Assembly (NCBI RefSeq): GCF_016742135.1
Contig: NZ_JACVCG010000003.1
Coordinates: 248,001 to 312,000, forward strand
Direction: 5' to 3'
DNA: 64,000 bases
Source of the DNA: Brevundimonas sp.
Lineage (GTDB): Bacteria; Pseudomonadota; Alphaproteobacteria; Caulobacterales; Caulobacteraceae
Below the pieces are notes generated by a model. That model was given only the letters and a program-made list of their open reading frames with translations. It was not told where the DNA came from and did not search any database. Both the position numbers and the translations under genes were made by a program. Positions 52,970-63,382 of the stretch are shown piece after piece. How positions within the stretch are numbered: the stretch's first letter is position 1; each line of letters starts with the position of its first letter.

Positions 52970-53451
52970 TCGAGGTCCAGGTCGAGGATCCGGCCTGGCG
53001 CGAGGCCCTGCCGGATGTCGAGGCGGTGGTGACGCGGGCGGCGCTGGCCGTGCTCGGCGACGCTCCGACGGGGGAAGATCCGCCGCTTGCGACCGTGCAG
53101 CTGGACGGCGATGGGGCCGTTCAGGCGCTGAACGCCCGGTTCCGCGACCGTGACGCCCCCACCAATGTGCTGAGCTTTCCGGCGACGACCGTGCCCGGAA
53201 CGCAGGACCAGGACCCCTATCTGGGCGACATCATCCTGGCCTTCGGGGTCTGTAGCCGCGAGGCGGTCGATCAGGGGAAGCCTCTGGCCCATCACCTGTC
53301 GCATCTGGTCATCCATGGCCTGTTGCACCTTCAGGGCCACGACCATCAGACAGACGACGAAGCCGAGGTGATGGAGGCGCGCGAACGCACGCTTCTTGCA
53401 GGTCTCGGGATCGATGATCCCTATCGTGCCATTCTGGATCGCGAGCCATGA
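52966..53451 (+). CDS. ybeY: Endoribonuclease YbeY
   Basis: A 161-residue single-strand RNase needed for 16S rRNA 3' maturation. The zinc site is complete: LVIHGLLHLQGHDH carries the three His residues of H-x3-H-x5-H. NVLSFPATT and YLGDIILAF are the usual preceding strands. Overlaps phoH and lnt by ATGA at each end. Confidence 0.93.
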   Translation: MIEVQVEDPAWREALPDVEAVVTRAALAVLGDAPTGEDPPLATVQLDGDGAVQALNARFRDRDAPTNVLSFPATTVPGTQDQDPYLGDIILAFGVCSREAVDQGKPLAHHLSHLVIHGLLHLQGHDHQTDDEAEVMEARERTLLAGLGIDDPYRAILDREP

Positions 53452-55055
53452 CCGACGCGACCGTTAACCCAACCCTTCGCCTGGGGCGGCGCTGGCGGGC
53501 CCTGCGCCTGATCCTGGCCTTGCTGGCGGGCGTCGGGACGGCGCTGGCCCACCCACCCTTCGGCATCCTGCCGGGCCTAGTGGGATACGCCCTGCTGCTC
53601 GTGCTGGCCGATGGATCGCCCAATCGCCGCGCTGCCTTCTGGATGGGCTGGCTGGCCGGCTTCGCCTATTTCCTCATCGGCTGCTGGTGGGTGGCCGAGG
53701 CCTTCCTCGTCAACCCGGCCCAGGCCTGGATGGCGCCGTTTGCTGCGGCCCTGCTGCCCATGGGGATGGGGCTGTTCTGGGGACTGGCTTTGGCCGCCTA
53801 CCGCCATCTCGAGGTCAGGGGGGTGCGCCGCGTCCTCGCCTTTGCGGCCCTGTTCGCCCTCGTCGAATGGCTGCGTGGCCATGTGCTGACCGGCTTTCCC
53901 TGGAACCCGGCGGGCGCCAGCTGGCAGGCCGGGTCGGCCCCGTCCCAGGTCGCGGCCCTGGTCGGTGTCTATGGCCTCGGCTTCCTGACGGTGGCGGGTT
54001 TTGCCTCGCTCGCGCCGCTGATCATGCCAGGCAACCGCAAGGCCCGGGCCGGCAAGGCGGCCCTGGGGGTGGTGCTGATCCTCGCCCTCTATGTCTGGGG
54101 CGGCTTCCGGCTGACCGGGGCCCAGGTCGAGATGACCCCGACCGTCATCCGCATCGTTCAGGCCGATGTCGATCAACAGTCGAAGTGGACGCCCGACGCC
54201 TATCGCTCCATCGTTGACCGCTATGTCAATCTGACCGGACGACCCGGCGCGCGCGTTCCGGACGTAATCATCTGGCCCGAGGGGGCCCTGCCCAATACCG
54301 CCAACGCCGTCCTCGCCCCCGAGGCCTGGGAGGCGGCCGCGCTCCGCAATGTGCTGCAGCCGGGCCAGATCCTGCTGATGGGGATGAGCCGCGCCGAGCC
54401 CGACGCATCGACCGAAGTCGGGGCCCGCTTCTACAACAGTCTGCTGGCCGTCCGCCGGGACGGCGAGAGCGGGCTGGAGGTCACCGGCCTCTATGACAAG
54501 CACCGCCTTGTGCCGTTCGGCGAATATCTCCCGGCCGGTGCGCTGATGAGCCGGATCGGTGTGCGCAGCCTTGTTCACGTGGCCGCCGACTTCAGCCCGG
54601 GGCCCCGTCCCGCTCCCCTGAAACTGGACGGCCTTCCCGATTTGCAGCCGTTGATCTGCTACGAAAGCCTCTATCCCGGCTTCACCCGGGGGGCGGGGGC
54701 GGACCGCCCGCTGTGGATCGCCAATGTGTCGAACGACGCCTGGTTCGGTCGCACGTCCGGACCGGTCCAGCACCTGAACCTTGCCGCCTATCGCGCCATC
54801 GAGACGGGGCTTCCGGTGGTGCGGGCCACGCCGACGGGAATTTCGGCCCTGATCGACCCCTGGGGTCGGGTCGACCCCCGCGCCCGCCTGGATCCGGGCG
54901 AAAGCGGGGTGATCGATACCCGCCTGCCGGCTGCCCTGGCCCCGACCCTGTTCGGCCGGATCGGCGATCTCGGATTCTGGCTGCTGACACTGGGGGCACT
55001 GCTGGTCGCGATCGGGGACCGGTTCGGGGTGCTCGCGCGCCGCATCCGGCGCTGA
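53448..55055 (+). CDS. lnt: Apolipoprotein N-acyltransferase
   Basis: A 535-residue inner-membrane enzyme that adds the third acyl chain to lipoproteins. The first 215 residues hold about six to seven hydrophobic segments. The nitrilase-like domain (about 225-490) has the catalytic Glu in IIWPEGALPN, Lys in LYDKHRLVPFGEYLP and Cys in LICYESLYPG. Unlike most relatives, no CorC/YbeX (HlyC) gene separates it from ybeY. It ends 160 bp before an HTH gene. Confidence 0.94.
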   Translation: MTDATVNPTLRLGRRWRALRLILALLAGVGTALAHPPFGILPGLVGYALLLVLADGSPNRRAAFWMGWLAGFAYFLIGCWWVAEAFLVNPAQAWMAPFAAALLPMGMGLFWGLALAAYRHLEVRGVRRVLAFAALFALVEWLRGHVLTGFPWNPAGASWQAGSAPSQVAALVGVYGLGFLTVAGFASLAPLIMPGNRKARAGKAALGVVLILALYVWGGFRLTGAQVEMTPTVIRIVQADVDQQSKWTPDAYRSIVDRYVNLTGRPGARVPDVIIWPEGALPNTANAVLAPEAWEAAALRNVLQPGQILLMGMSRAEPDASTEVGARFYNSLLAVRRDGESGLEVTGLYDKHRLVPFGEYLPAGALMSRIGVRSLVHVAADFSPGPRPAPLKLDGLPDLQPLICYESLYPGFTRGAGADRPLWIANVSNDAWFGRTSGPVQHLNLAAYRAIETGLPVVRATPTGISALIDPWGRVDPRARLDPGESGVIDTRLPAALAPTLFGRIGDLGFWLLTLGALLVAIGDRFGVLARRIRR

Positions 55056-55178
55056 GGGATTGTCCGGTACCGGACAGAGGCCGGAAAGGGGGCCGGGGGG
55101 CATCCGGGCCGTATTTGGCCGCGTACCTATCTTGATTTTTAGGTGACACGGGCTTTTGACGGGCGCATGACGGCAGAA

Positions 55179-55197
55179 GCGCCCTGCGACAGGGCGC
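55179..55197 (+). repeat. Stable hairpin in the leader of an HTH gene
   Basis: GCGCCCTG (55179-55186) and CAGGGCGC (55190-55197) with a CGA loop: a perfect 8-bp stem, 18 bp upstream of the ATG at 55216 and just before the purine-rich AACAGGACAAGAGAC. It could affect ribosome access, or terminate read-through from lnt, but lacks a U run. Confidence 0.6.
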
Positions 55198-55215
55198 GGA
55201 ACAGGACAAGAGACA

Positions 55216-55632
55216 ATGGCGAGAGGCAAGGGCGTCGACGGCCCCCACCCGGTAGACCGGCACGTCGGGCGTCGCGTATGCGAAAAGCGTATCAGCCTGG
55301 GCTATAACCAGAGCGATCTGGGCCGCGCCCTGGGCCTGACTTTCCAGCAGATCCAGAAGTACGAGAAGGGCGTCAACCGCATCTCGGCGTCAAAGCTGTT
55401 CGACATCTCCCGCTTCTTCAAGGTCGACGTCGGCTACTTCTTCGAAGGCCTGGCCGAAGGCGCGGGGGGCGTGGCCGATGAAGGCGCGGACTTCGAGCAC
55501 GACTTTCCCGCCACCCGCCAGACGATCGAGATCGCCCGTCTGGCCCCCCGTCTGTCGGCCAGACGTCAGCGCCTGGCGCTCGATCTGATCCGCGAAATGC
55601 TGGACGCGCCCGAAACCGAACCGGTCGACTAG
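55216..55632 (+). CDS. HTH regulator (PraR-like XRE protein)
   Basis: A 138-residue regulator with an XRE HTH (about residues 15-75: RRVCEKRISLGYNQSDLGRALG, TFQQIQKYEKGVNRISASKLFDIS). It belongs to the same family as the protein at 48497, with which it shares FQQIQKYE and NRISAS. The C-terminal half is acidic then basic (RLSARRQRLALDLIREML). PraR-like proteins regulate quorum sensing or biofilm genes in rhizobia; here the target is unknown. The stop codon is interlocked with that of the convergent lipoprotein gene. Confidence 0.85.
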   Translation: MARGKGVDGPHPVDRHVGRRVCEKRISLGYNQSDLGRALGLTFQQIQKYEKGVNRISASKLFDISRFFKVDVGYFFEGLAEGAGGVADEGADFEHDFPATRQTIEIARLAPRLSARRQRLALDLIREMLDAPETEPVD

Positions 55633-56144
55633 CGGCTCTCGCCGGACCGACGACGCTGGCCAAAGGTCGGCGCCGCGGCCTTCTCCTTGGCCCAATAGGC
55701 CGCGCCATCATCAGGCTTGAACATGGTGCGCGGCACCCCGTTGGCATCGACCACCGCAAAGGTGTTGGTCGAGGCCTGATAGATCAGCACATCGCCATTG
55801 GCCCGTCGCACCGTCTCGGCGTCAGCGGGCGGCGTCTTCGTAAAGGCCGTCACGGCCGTCAGATAGGCTTCGGGCGTCGTCGTGCCGAAATCGGCCCCGT
55901 TCCGCTCGAACAGCCGCTGGATCTTGGCATCCACCGTCTCACGCCGGTTGGCGGTCAGGGCCGGTTTGGCCTCGGCCGGGGTGCTCTTGGCTACCTCGCC
56001 GTCCGGGACGCCGCTCTCCGGCTTGGCATCTTCCAGAACCGCCGTCCGGTCGCGCGTCTCGACCGCCGACGCCCCATTATCACAGGCCGAAAGGCCCAGC
56101 GCCGCCACCCCGGCCAGGACCACAAATGAACATTTCAGGCGCAT
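55629..56144 (-). CDS. Hypothetical lipoprotein
   Basis: A 171-residue predicted lipoprotein, lipobox LSAC with Cys21. A Glu/Ala/Pro-rich linker (about 25-65) is followed by a conserved-looking part with VDAKIQRLFERNGADFG, EAYLTAVTAFTKTPP and GDVLIYQASTNTFAVVD, then a basic tail. This could be a periplasmic S-type domain but I do not recognise it. GGGAGGG lies upstream of the ATG at 56144. It converges on the HTH gene with overlapping stops. Confidence 0.75.
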   Translation of the reverse strand: MRLKCSFVVLAGVAALGLSACDNGASAVETRDRTAVLEDAKPESGVPDGEVAKSTPAEAKPALTANRRETVDAKIQRLFERNGADFGTTTPEAYLTAVTAFTKTPPADAETVRRANGDVLIYQASTNTFAVVDANGVPRTMFKPDDGAAYWAKEKAAAPTFGQRRRSGESR

Positions 56145-56281
56145 CAAACCCTCCCTCAAGGAACCCGCCGGAGGGGACAAAAGCACAAGATTAATGTTCT
56201 TGCAATGTTCCTGTTCAGCGAACCGAAATCCCCGGACCCGCCGCTGCTCGACGGAGCGGGGAGGGGCGGCTAAGGAAACTT

Positions 56282-57532
56282 ATGGTCGAAAATCCTCCCG
56301 CCCGCCCTGCCGTGCGCCGCGTCCTGCTGATCGTCGGGGGCGGCATCGCCGCCTATAAGGCGCTGGAGCTGGTGCGGCTGATGCGCAAGGCCGGGCTGGA
56401 GGTGCGCGCCATCCTGACCCGGGCCGGGGCCGAGTTCGTCACCCCGCTGTCGCTGGCGGCCCTGACGGGGAGCGCCGTGCGGCAGGACCTGTTCTCGTCG
56501 GAAGACGAGACCACCATGGGCCATATAGAACTGTCCCGCTGGGCCGATCTGATCGTCGTGGCGCCGGCCACGGCGGGTCTCATGGCCAAGGCCGCGACGG
56601 GGGCCGCCGACGATCTGGCCTCGACCACGCTTCTGGCCACCGACGCCCCGGTTCTGCTGGCCCCGGCCATGAATGTCCGCATGTGGCTGCACCCGGCGGT
56701 CCAGGCCAATCTGGCGACTCTGAAGGCCTTTGCCGAGCCCCGCTATACGGTGGTCGGTCCGGATGACGGCGAAATGGCCTGCGGCGAATACGGCCCGGGG
56801 CGCATGGCCGAGCCGGCGGCGATTCTGAAAGCCATCCTCGCTCATGACGGAAAGGCCGGAACGGCCAACCGCCCGCTCGCCGGACGACATGCCCTGGTCA
56901 CCGCGGGCCCCACCTTTGAGCCGATCGATCCCGTTCGCGGCCTGACCAACCGGTCCAGCGGCAAACAGGGCTATGCCATCGCCGGGGCCCTTGCCCGGGC
57001 GGGCGCAAGGGTGACGCTGGTCTCGGGGCCGGTGGCGCTGGAGCCGCCCGCCGGCGTCGACCGGATGTCCGTCGAAACGGCGGAGCAGATGCGGGTGGCG
57101 GTGGAACAGGCCCTGCCCGCCGACCTGGCTGTCCTGACGGCCGCGGTTTCGGACTGGCGCGTCGAGGGAGCCGCCGACACCAAGATCAAGAAGCAGACGG
57201 GGGAGGGGCCGCCCACCCTGACCCTGGTCGAGAATCCGGACATCCTGAAGACCCTGTCCACCCGGACACAGGGCCGCCCGCGGCTGGTCATCGGCTTTGC
57301 CGCCGAAACCGGCCAACTGGAGGCCCGCGCCGCCGCCAAGCTCGAGGCAAAGGGGTGCGACTGGATCGTCGGCAATGATGTGTCCGAAGGCGTGTTCGGG
57401 CGCGACGAGACCCGCGTCGTGCTGTTCCGCAAGGGCGAGGCGCCCGAGCCCTGGCCCGAGACCACCAAGACCGCCGTGGCCGACCGTCTGGTGCGTGCCG
57501 TTGCTGACCGTTTTTCGAAAGAGGCCCCATGA
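56282..57532 (+). CDS. coaBC: Bifunctional phosphopantothenoylcysteine decarboxylase/synthetase CoaBC
   Basis: A 416-residue fused enzyme (Dfp). The CoaC half (about 1-185) has the catalytic His in [19 protein letters not shown], the PAMNVRMW motif and a Cys in [14 protein letters not shown]. The CoaB half (about 195-410) has [21 protein letters not shown] and the Lys-rich [11 protein letters not shown] loop. It makes 4'-phosphopantetheine precursor from phosphopantothenate. Overlaps dut by ATGA, as commonly seen. Confidence 0.94.
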   Translation: MVENPPARPAVRRVLLIVGGGIAAYKALELVRLMRKAGLEVRAILTRAGAEFVTPLSLAALTGSAVRQDLFSSEDETTMGHIELSRWADLIVVAPATAGLMAKAATGAADDLASTTLLATDAPVLLAPAMNVRMWLHPAVQANLATLKAFAEPRYTVVGPDDGEMACGEYGPGRMAEPAAILKAILAHDGKAGTANRPLAGRHALVTAGPTFEPIDPVRGLTNRSSGKQGYAIAGALARAGARVTLVSGPVALEPPAGVDRMSVETAEQMRVAVEQALPADLAVLTAAVSDWRVEGAADTKIKKQTGEGPPTLTLVENPDILKTLSTRTQGRPRLVIGFAAETGQLEARAAAKLEAKGCDWIVGNDVSEGVFGRDETRVVLFRKGEAPEPWPETTKTAVADRLVRAVADRFSKEAP

Positions 57533-57978
57533 CCCGCATCGCCCTGGTGCAACTGCCCCACGCCGAAGGCCTGCCCCTGCCGGCCTATGAGACCGAGGGT
57601 GCGGCCGGCATGGATCTGCGCGCCGCCGTTCCCGAGGACCAGCCCATGCTGCTGGAACCCGGTGCCCGGGCCCTGGTGCCGACCGGTCTGAAGATTGCCG
57701 TGCCCCGGGGCTATGAGGCCCAGGTGCGGCCCCGCTCGGGTCTGGCGCTGAAGGCCGGCATCACCTGCCTGAACAGCCCCGGTACCATCGACAGCGACTA
57801 TCGCGGCGAAGTGGGGGTGATCCTCGCCAATCTGGGCGGGGAGGCCTTCGTCATCCGACGGGGCGAGCGCATCGCCCAGATGGTCATCGCCGCCCATGAA
57901 CGCGCGGAATGGTCGGTCGTCGACACCCTGGACGAGACCGGGCGCGGCGCCGGCGGATTCGGCTCGACCGGTCGCTGA
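57529..57978 (+). CDS. dut: dUTP diphosphatase (trimeric dUTPase)
   Basis: A 149-residue dUTPase with all five motifs: GAAGMDLRA (I), [11 protein letters not shown] (II), [12 protein letters not shown] (III), [10 protein letters not shown] (IV) and [10 protein letters not shown] (V). It hydrolyses dUTP to dUMP, keeping uracil out of DNA and feeding thymidylate synthesis. Overlaps coaBC by 4 bp. Confidence 0.95.
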   Translation: MTRIALVQLPHAEGLPLPAYETEGAAGMDLRAAVPEDQPMLLEPGARALVPTGLKIAVPRGYEAQVRPRSGLALKAGITCLNSPGTIDSDYRGEVGVILANLGGEAFVIRRGERIAQMVIAAHERAEWSVVDTLDETGRGAGGFGSTGR

Positions 57979-58056
57979 GGAGCCAATTCCGCAGAACGGT
58001 GTTAACCTTGACGGTATCCGGCCCCGTCTGGGGGCGCAGCAAGGTGGAGGACCGGC

Positions 58057-58413
58057 ATGGAAGGCCTGCTGGATCAGTTCGGACAACTGCTCAGGGGCAT
58101 TTTCGCCCTGGCCGAAGGGGGCTTTGACGGGGTCAATCAGGTGCTCGGCCTGATCATCGCGGCCGTGGCCGCCGTGCTGATGACCAGCTGGAGGCGACTG
58201 TTCCCCTCGGCGCTGGCCGCGGCCTTCATCCATGTGATCATCACCGTCGTGCGCCCGGTGCTGGACGGGGGGGCCTTTGCCCTGCCGGACATTCTGAGCC
58301 TCGGCTTCTGGATGGCGCTGTTCGCCCTGTTCCTCGGCTATGCGATCGTCATCGCCCTGTTCTTCTTCCTGAAGAGCCTGGTGTTCGGACGGCGGCACGC
58401 CCACGCTCACTGA
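58057..58413 (+). CDS. Conserved small membrane protein
   Basis: A 118-residue protein with about three hydrophobic segments (residues about 27-43, 50-65, 82-108: LGFWMALFALFLGYAIVIALFFFL) and a His-rich tail (RRHAHAH). I do not recognise a family. GGTGGAGG upstream of ATG 58057 supports the start. It follows dut by 78 bp and is followed by a short tandem repeat. Confidence 0.65.
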   Translation: MEGLLDQFGQLLRGIFALAEGGFDGVNQVLGLIIAAVAAVLMTSWRRLFPSALAAAFIHVIITVVRPVLDGGAFALPDILSLGFWMALFALFLGYAIVIALFFFLKSLVFGRRHAHAH

Positions 58414-58450
58414 GGGCACCGGACTGGGGCACCGGACGGGGGCACCGGAC
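58414..58450. repeat. 13-bp tandem repeat, three units
   Basis: GGGCACCGGAC occurs at 58414, 58427 and 58440, each followed by TG or GG, giving a 13-bp period. It starts right after the stop codon of the small membrane protein and fills much of the spacer before dapB. Copy number could vary by slippage; no function is apparent. Confidence 0.8.
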
Positions 58451-58473
58451 GGGGTTCTGCGCTCTCCGCGCCG

Positions 58474-59223
58474 TCAGGCCTGACGAAAGCCCAGCACGTC
58501 CTGCATGTCGTAAAGGCCGGGGCGGCGATTCCGTACCCAGGCCGCAGCGGCCACCGCCCCCTTGGCGAACAGCGACCGGTCGATGGCCGAATGGCTGAGG
58601 GTCAGGACCTCGTCGTCCGAGGCAAAGACCACGGAATGCTCGCCGATGATCCCGCCCGCCCTCAGGGCGGCAAAGCCGATCTCGCCCTCGGCGCGAGGTT
58701 CGCCCACGCCGTTGCGCGGGGCGGCCCGGACATCGTCCAGATCGACATTGCGACCGCTGGCGGCGGCCTCGCCCAGCATCAGTGCCGTGCCCGAGGGGGC
58801 ATCGACCTTCCTGCGGTGGTGCGATTCCAGCACCTCAATATCCCAGTCGCGCGCATCCAGCCGCTGGGCGGCATGCTCGACCAGACCGATCAAAATATTG
58901 ACGCCCAGCGAGAAATTGCCGCTGCGGACGATGGCGACCTTTTCGGCGGCCGCCTCGATGCGGGCCTCTTCCTCGGGCGAAAGCCCGGTCGAGCCGATCA
59001 CCAGCGCCGGTCCCCCGGCCTCGGCGCAGCGTTCGGCCAGCTCGACCGAGGCTTCGGGGGTCGAGAAATCGATGATCACGTCGCAGAGCGACAGATCGGG
59101 CATTTCCCCCCGGTCAAAGCGGGCGGCGACGACCACATCCTTCCTCGCGTCCAGAACCTGGCTGACCGCCCGTCCCATCCGCCCGCGCGCGCCGGAAATC
59201 CCGGCGTGGAACAGGGCGTTCAC
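58474..59223 (-). CDS. dapB: 4-hydroxy-tetrahydrodipicolinate reductase
   Basis: A 249-residue NAD(P)H-dependent enzyme of the lysine/diaminopimelate pathway. The nucleotide loop is GISGARGRMGR, and the catalytic HHRRKVDAPSGTA motif is complete (HH, K and DAPSGTA). The start is GTG at 59223, sharing GTGA with the dnaJ stop. The dnaK-dnaJ-dapB order on one strand is also found in relatives. Confidence 0.93.
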   Translation of the reverse strand: MNALFHAGISGARGRMGRAVSQVLDARKDVVVAARFDRGEMPDLSLCDVIIDFSTPEASVELAERCAEAGGPALVIGSTGLSPEEEARIEAAAEKVAIVRSGNFSLGVNILIGLVEHAAQRLDARDWDIEVLESHHRRKVDAPSGTALMLGEAAASGRNVDLDDVRAAPRNGVGEPRAEGEIGFAALRAGGIIGEHSVVFASDDEVLTLSHSAIDRSLFAKGAVAAAAWVRNRRPGLYDMQDVLGFRQA

Positions 59224-60422
59224 GCGGCGGACTCCCGCGAGGACGAGCCCCCGTCGCCGTCGCCGCCCAGAATATCGGCCCAGAAGCGTTTGGCCTTCCC
59301 GGTGAAGCTGGAGTTGCGCGGATTCTGGTCCTCGCCGAACGACAGGGCCAGTTCCTGCATCAGCTCCTTCTGACGGGGGGTCAGGTCGGACGGCGTCTCG
59401 ACGAACAGTTCGACGACCAGATCGCCGCGCTGCTTGCCGTTCAGATGGGGCATGCCCTTGCCCTTGATGCGGATGGTCTTGCCGGTCTGGGCGCCTGCGG
59501 GCACCTGGACCGGGGCCTTGCAGCGCCCGTCGCAGGCCTCGGACACCAGACACGGCGCGTCGATCGCTCCACCCAGCGCGGCCACCGTCATCGGCACAGG
59601 CACCGTCACCAGCAGATCCAGATTGTCCCGCTCGAACAGTTCATGCGGCTTGACCGACAGAAACACATAGAGGTCGCCGCGCGGTCCGCCCCGCATTCCG
59701 GCGTCGCCCTCGCCCGTCAGGCGGATACGCGAGCCGTCGTCGACCCCGGCCGGCACCTTCAGCGACAGGGTCCGCGAGCGACGCACCTGGCCCTGACCGC
59801 GGCAGGTTCCACACGCCTCGGCCACCCGCTTGCCGGCCCCGCCGCAGTGCGGACAGGTGCGCTCGACCTGGAAAAAGCCGTTCGCCTGACGCACGCGGCC
59901 CGCACCCTGGCAGGTCGCGCAGGTGACCGGCTGGGTCCCCGGTTTCGCGCCGGTGCCCTCGCAGGGCTCGCAGGTCGTCGTGGTCGGAAAGGAAATCTCG
60001 ACCTCCGTGCCGCGATAGGCGTCCTCAAGGGTGATCTCGAGATCATACCGCAGGTCCGAACCCCGTCGGGGTCCGCCGCTCCGGGCGCCGCGCCCGCCGA
60101 ACACATCGCCAAAGGCGTCGCCGAACACCTGCTCGAAGATATCATTGACGTCGTGAAACCCGGCCCCGCCGCGCCCGAACGGCCCCTGACCGCCGCCGCC
60201 CACGCCTTCATGGCCGAACCGGTCATAGGCGGCGCGCTTCTGGGCATCCGACAGGACGGCATAGGCCTCGGACACCTCCTTGAAGCGGGCGGCTGACTCC
60301 TCGCAGCCGCCGTTGCGGTCCGGGTGGTGCTGCATGGCCAGCTTGCGATAGGCGGCTTTCAGCCCCGCGGCATCGACCGTGCGCTCAACCCCCAGGATTT
60401 CGTAATAATCGCGCTGCGCCAT
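59220..60422 (-). CDS. dnaJ: Chaperone DnaJ
   Basis: A 400-residue type I J-protein. The J domain has HPD at 33-35, then a Gly/Phe-rich linker (about 75-115), four CxxCxGxG zinc repeats (CEPCEGTG, CATCQGAG, CPHCGGAG, CGTCRGQG) and two C-terminal substrate domains. It stimulates the ATPase of DnaK and delivers clients. The ATG at 60422 begins the J domain. It is 193 bp downstream of dnaK, separated by a terminator-like hairpin. Confidence 0.95.
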   Translation of the reverse strand: MAQRDYYEILGVERTVDAAGLKAAYRKLAMQHHPDRNGGCEESAARFKEVSEAYAVLSDAQKRAAYDRFGHEGVGGGGQGPFGRGGAGFHDVNDIFEQVFGDAFGDVFGGRGARSGGPRRGSDLRYDLEITLEDAYRGTEVEISFPTTTTCEPCEGTGAKPGTQPVTCATCQGAGRVRQANGFFQVERTCPHCGGAGKRVAEACGTCRGQGQVRRSRTLSLKVPAGVDDGSRIRLTGEGDAGMRGGPRGDLYVFLSVKPHELFERDNLDLLVTVPVPMTVAALGGAIDAPCLVSEACDGRCKAPVQVPAGAQTGKTIRIKGKGMPHLNGKQRGDLVVELFVETPSDLTPRQKELMQELALSFGEDQNPRNSSFTGKAKRFWADILGGDGDGGSSSRESAA

Positions 60423-60541
60423 CAGGCCGTGATCCTCATTATCCCGTTTCGATCCGGTCGCCTCTCTTGGGCGGAGGCGGACCGGAAACCGATACCCCGA
60501 CAGACATGGGTGTCGGGTCCCATGATGCAAGTTTCATGAAA

Positions 60542-60573
60542 CGGCCCCGCCTGTCGTCTGACAAGCGGGGCCG
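60542..60573 (-). terminator. Strong hairpin after dnaK
   Basis: CGGCCCCGC (60542-60550) and GCGGGGCCG (60565-60573) form a 9-bp stem whose loop contains a further TGTC/GACA pairing. On the minus strand it is followed by TTTCATG, a short T stretch. It lies 43 bp after the dnaK stop and probably reduces transcription into dnaJ. Confidence 0.7.
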
Positions 60574-60615
60574 GATGCGTCTGGCCTTCCCGAAGGGCGG
60601 GGGAAGGCACGACCG

Positions 60616-62529
<1,914 letters not shown>

Positions 62530-62880
62530 GGACTCTACGTCTTGCTCCTGTTCGGCGAGTGGCTCCGGGCCTCGTCCGAGCGCCCCTGTCAGCCACCCCC
62601 GGGGGGTTGGTGTGCGGTTCGGCCAAATCCCCAGAGAGACAAGGGGCTTTGCACCGGCTGATGCCGATATGGGAAGCGCAGGGGCACCCGCAAGCCCTTT
62701 CGTGCATCCATGAGGCTGCGGGAAGGGCCCGGGGTCGCCATCCGGGCTCACGGAAGACGATAATCAGGCCCCGTCAGGTGTCATCGCCCCGGGTGGACGC
62801 CAGTATGGGGGTCGCCTAGACAGATCACACCGCCGGAAATGGTGATTTCCGGACGCAGCTCGATACAGGATGCCGCCCTT
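62530..62880. other. Divergent region between dnaK and a secreted-protein gene
   Basis: A 351-bp gap. On the minus strand it holds a sigma32-like promoter (62667-62694) and a GC-rich leader of roughly 130 nt before dnaK. On the plus side I see no convincing promoter for the gene at 62881. No ORF in the gap is credible. Confidence 0.6.
62667..62694 (-). promoter_or_regulatory. Sigma32-type heat-shock promoter of dnaK
   Basis: On the minus strand CTTG (62691-62694) is followed after 17 bp by CCCATAT (62667-62673). This fits the heat-shock consensus CTTGAA-N13-15-CCCCATNT, allowing for the two extra bases of the -35. Transcription would start near 62660 and give a 130-nt leader. Predicted only from sequence. 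Confidence 0.65.
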
Positions 62881-63300
62881 ATGTTCATGTCTTCCGCCGC
62901 GCGGCTTTCCCGCATTGTCGGTGTGATCGGCGTTCTGGCCCTGTCGCTGTCGCTGCTGGTTACGCCTGTGCCCGGCTGGACCCAGTCCGCGGATCAGTCA
63001 CGCGGAACGACGCGGGGGGCCCAGTCGTCCAACGACGGACAGAATCGCCGGGTCCGGGTGCACAACCAGACCGGCTGGACCATCGTCAGCCTCTATGCCG
63101 CGGATCCCGCGCGAACCGACTGGCGGGGGGATCTTCTGGTTCCGGAGGCCTTGGCCACCGGCGACAGCGCCGTCATCGACGTCGACAATGGTGCCGGGAC
63201 CTGCGTCTATGTTCTGCGGGCCGAGTTCTCGAACGGCGAGCGGCTGGAGCGGGTGGGCGTCAATGTCTGCCGCATCGCGGACTATTATTTCACCCGCTGA
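62881..63300 (+). CDS. Small secreted protein of unknown function
   Basis: A 139-residue protein with a signal peptide (hydrophobic about 15-33, ending near WTQSA). The mature C-terminal part has VRVHNQTGWTIVSLYAADP, TDWRGDLLV, GDSAVIDVDNGAGTCVYVLRAEF and a final Cys (VNVCRIADYYF), so one disulfide is possible. The NQTGWTI start of the domain resembles a small beta-sandwich seen in many secreted bacterial proteins. I cannot name its role. ATG 62881 or 62887 are both possible. Confidence 0.7.
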   Translation: MFMSSAARLSRIVGVIGVLALSLSLLVTPVPGWTQSADQSRGTTRGAQSSNDGQNRRVRVHNQTGWTIVSLYAADPARTDWRGDLLVPEALATGDSAVIDVDNGAGTCVYVLRAEFSNGERLERVGVNVCRIADYYFTR

Positions 63301-63382
63301 TCCGGGCTGCTGGAATGATCGTGACTGGACGTTCCGGGGTTCAGGCCGCAGGTTTGCCGCCTGACCTTGAGGAGACCGCCCG

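Noticed and set aside
54570..54582. parS-like TTGTTCACGTGGC in lnt
   Set aside because: The right half does not match and the left half is incomplete; it is far from the par cluster.
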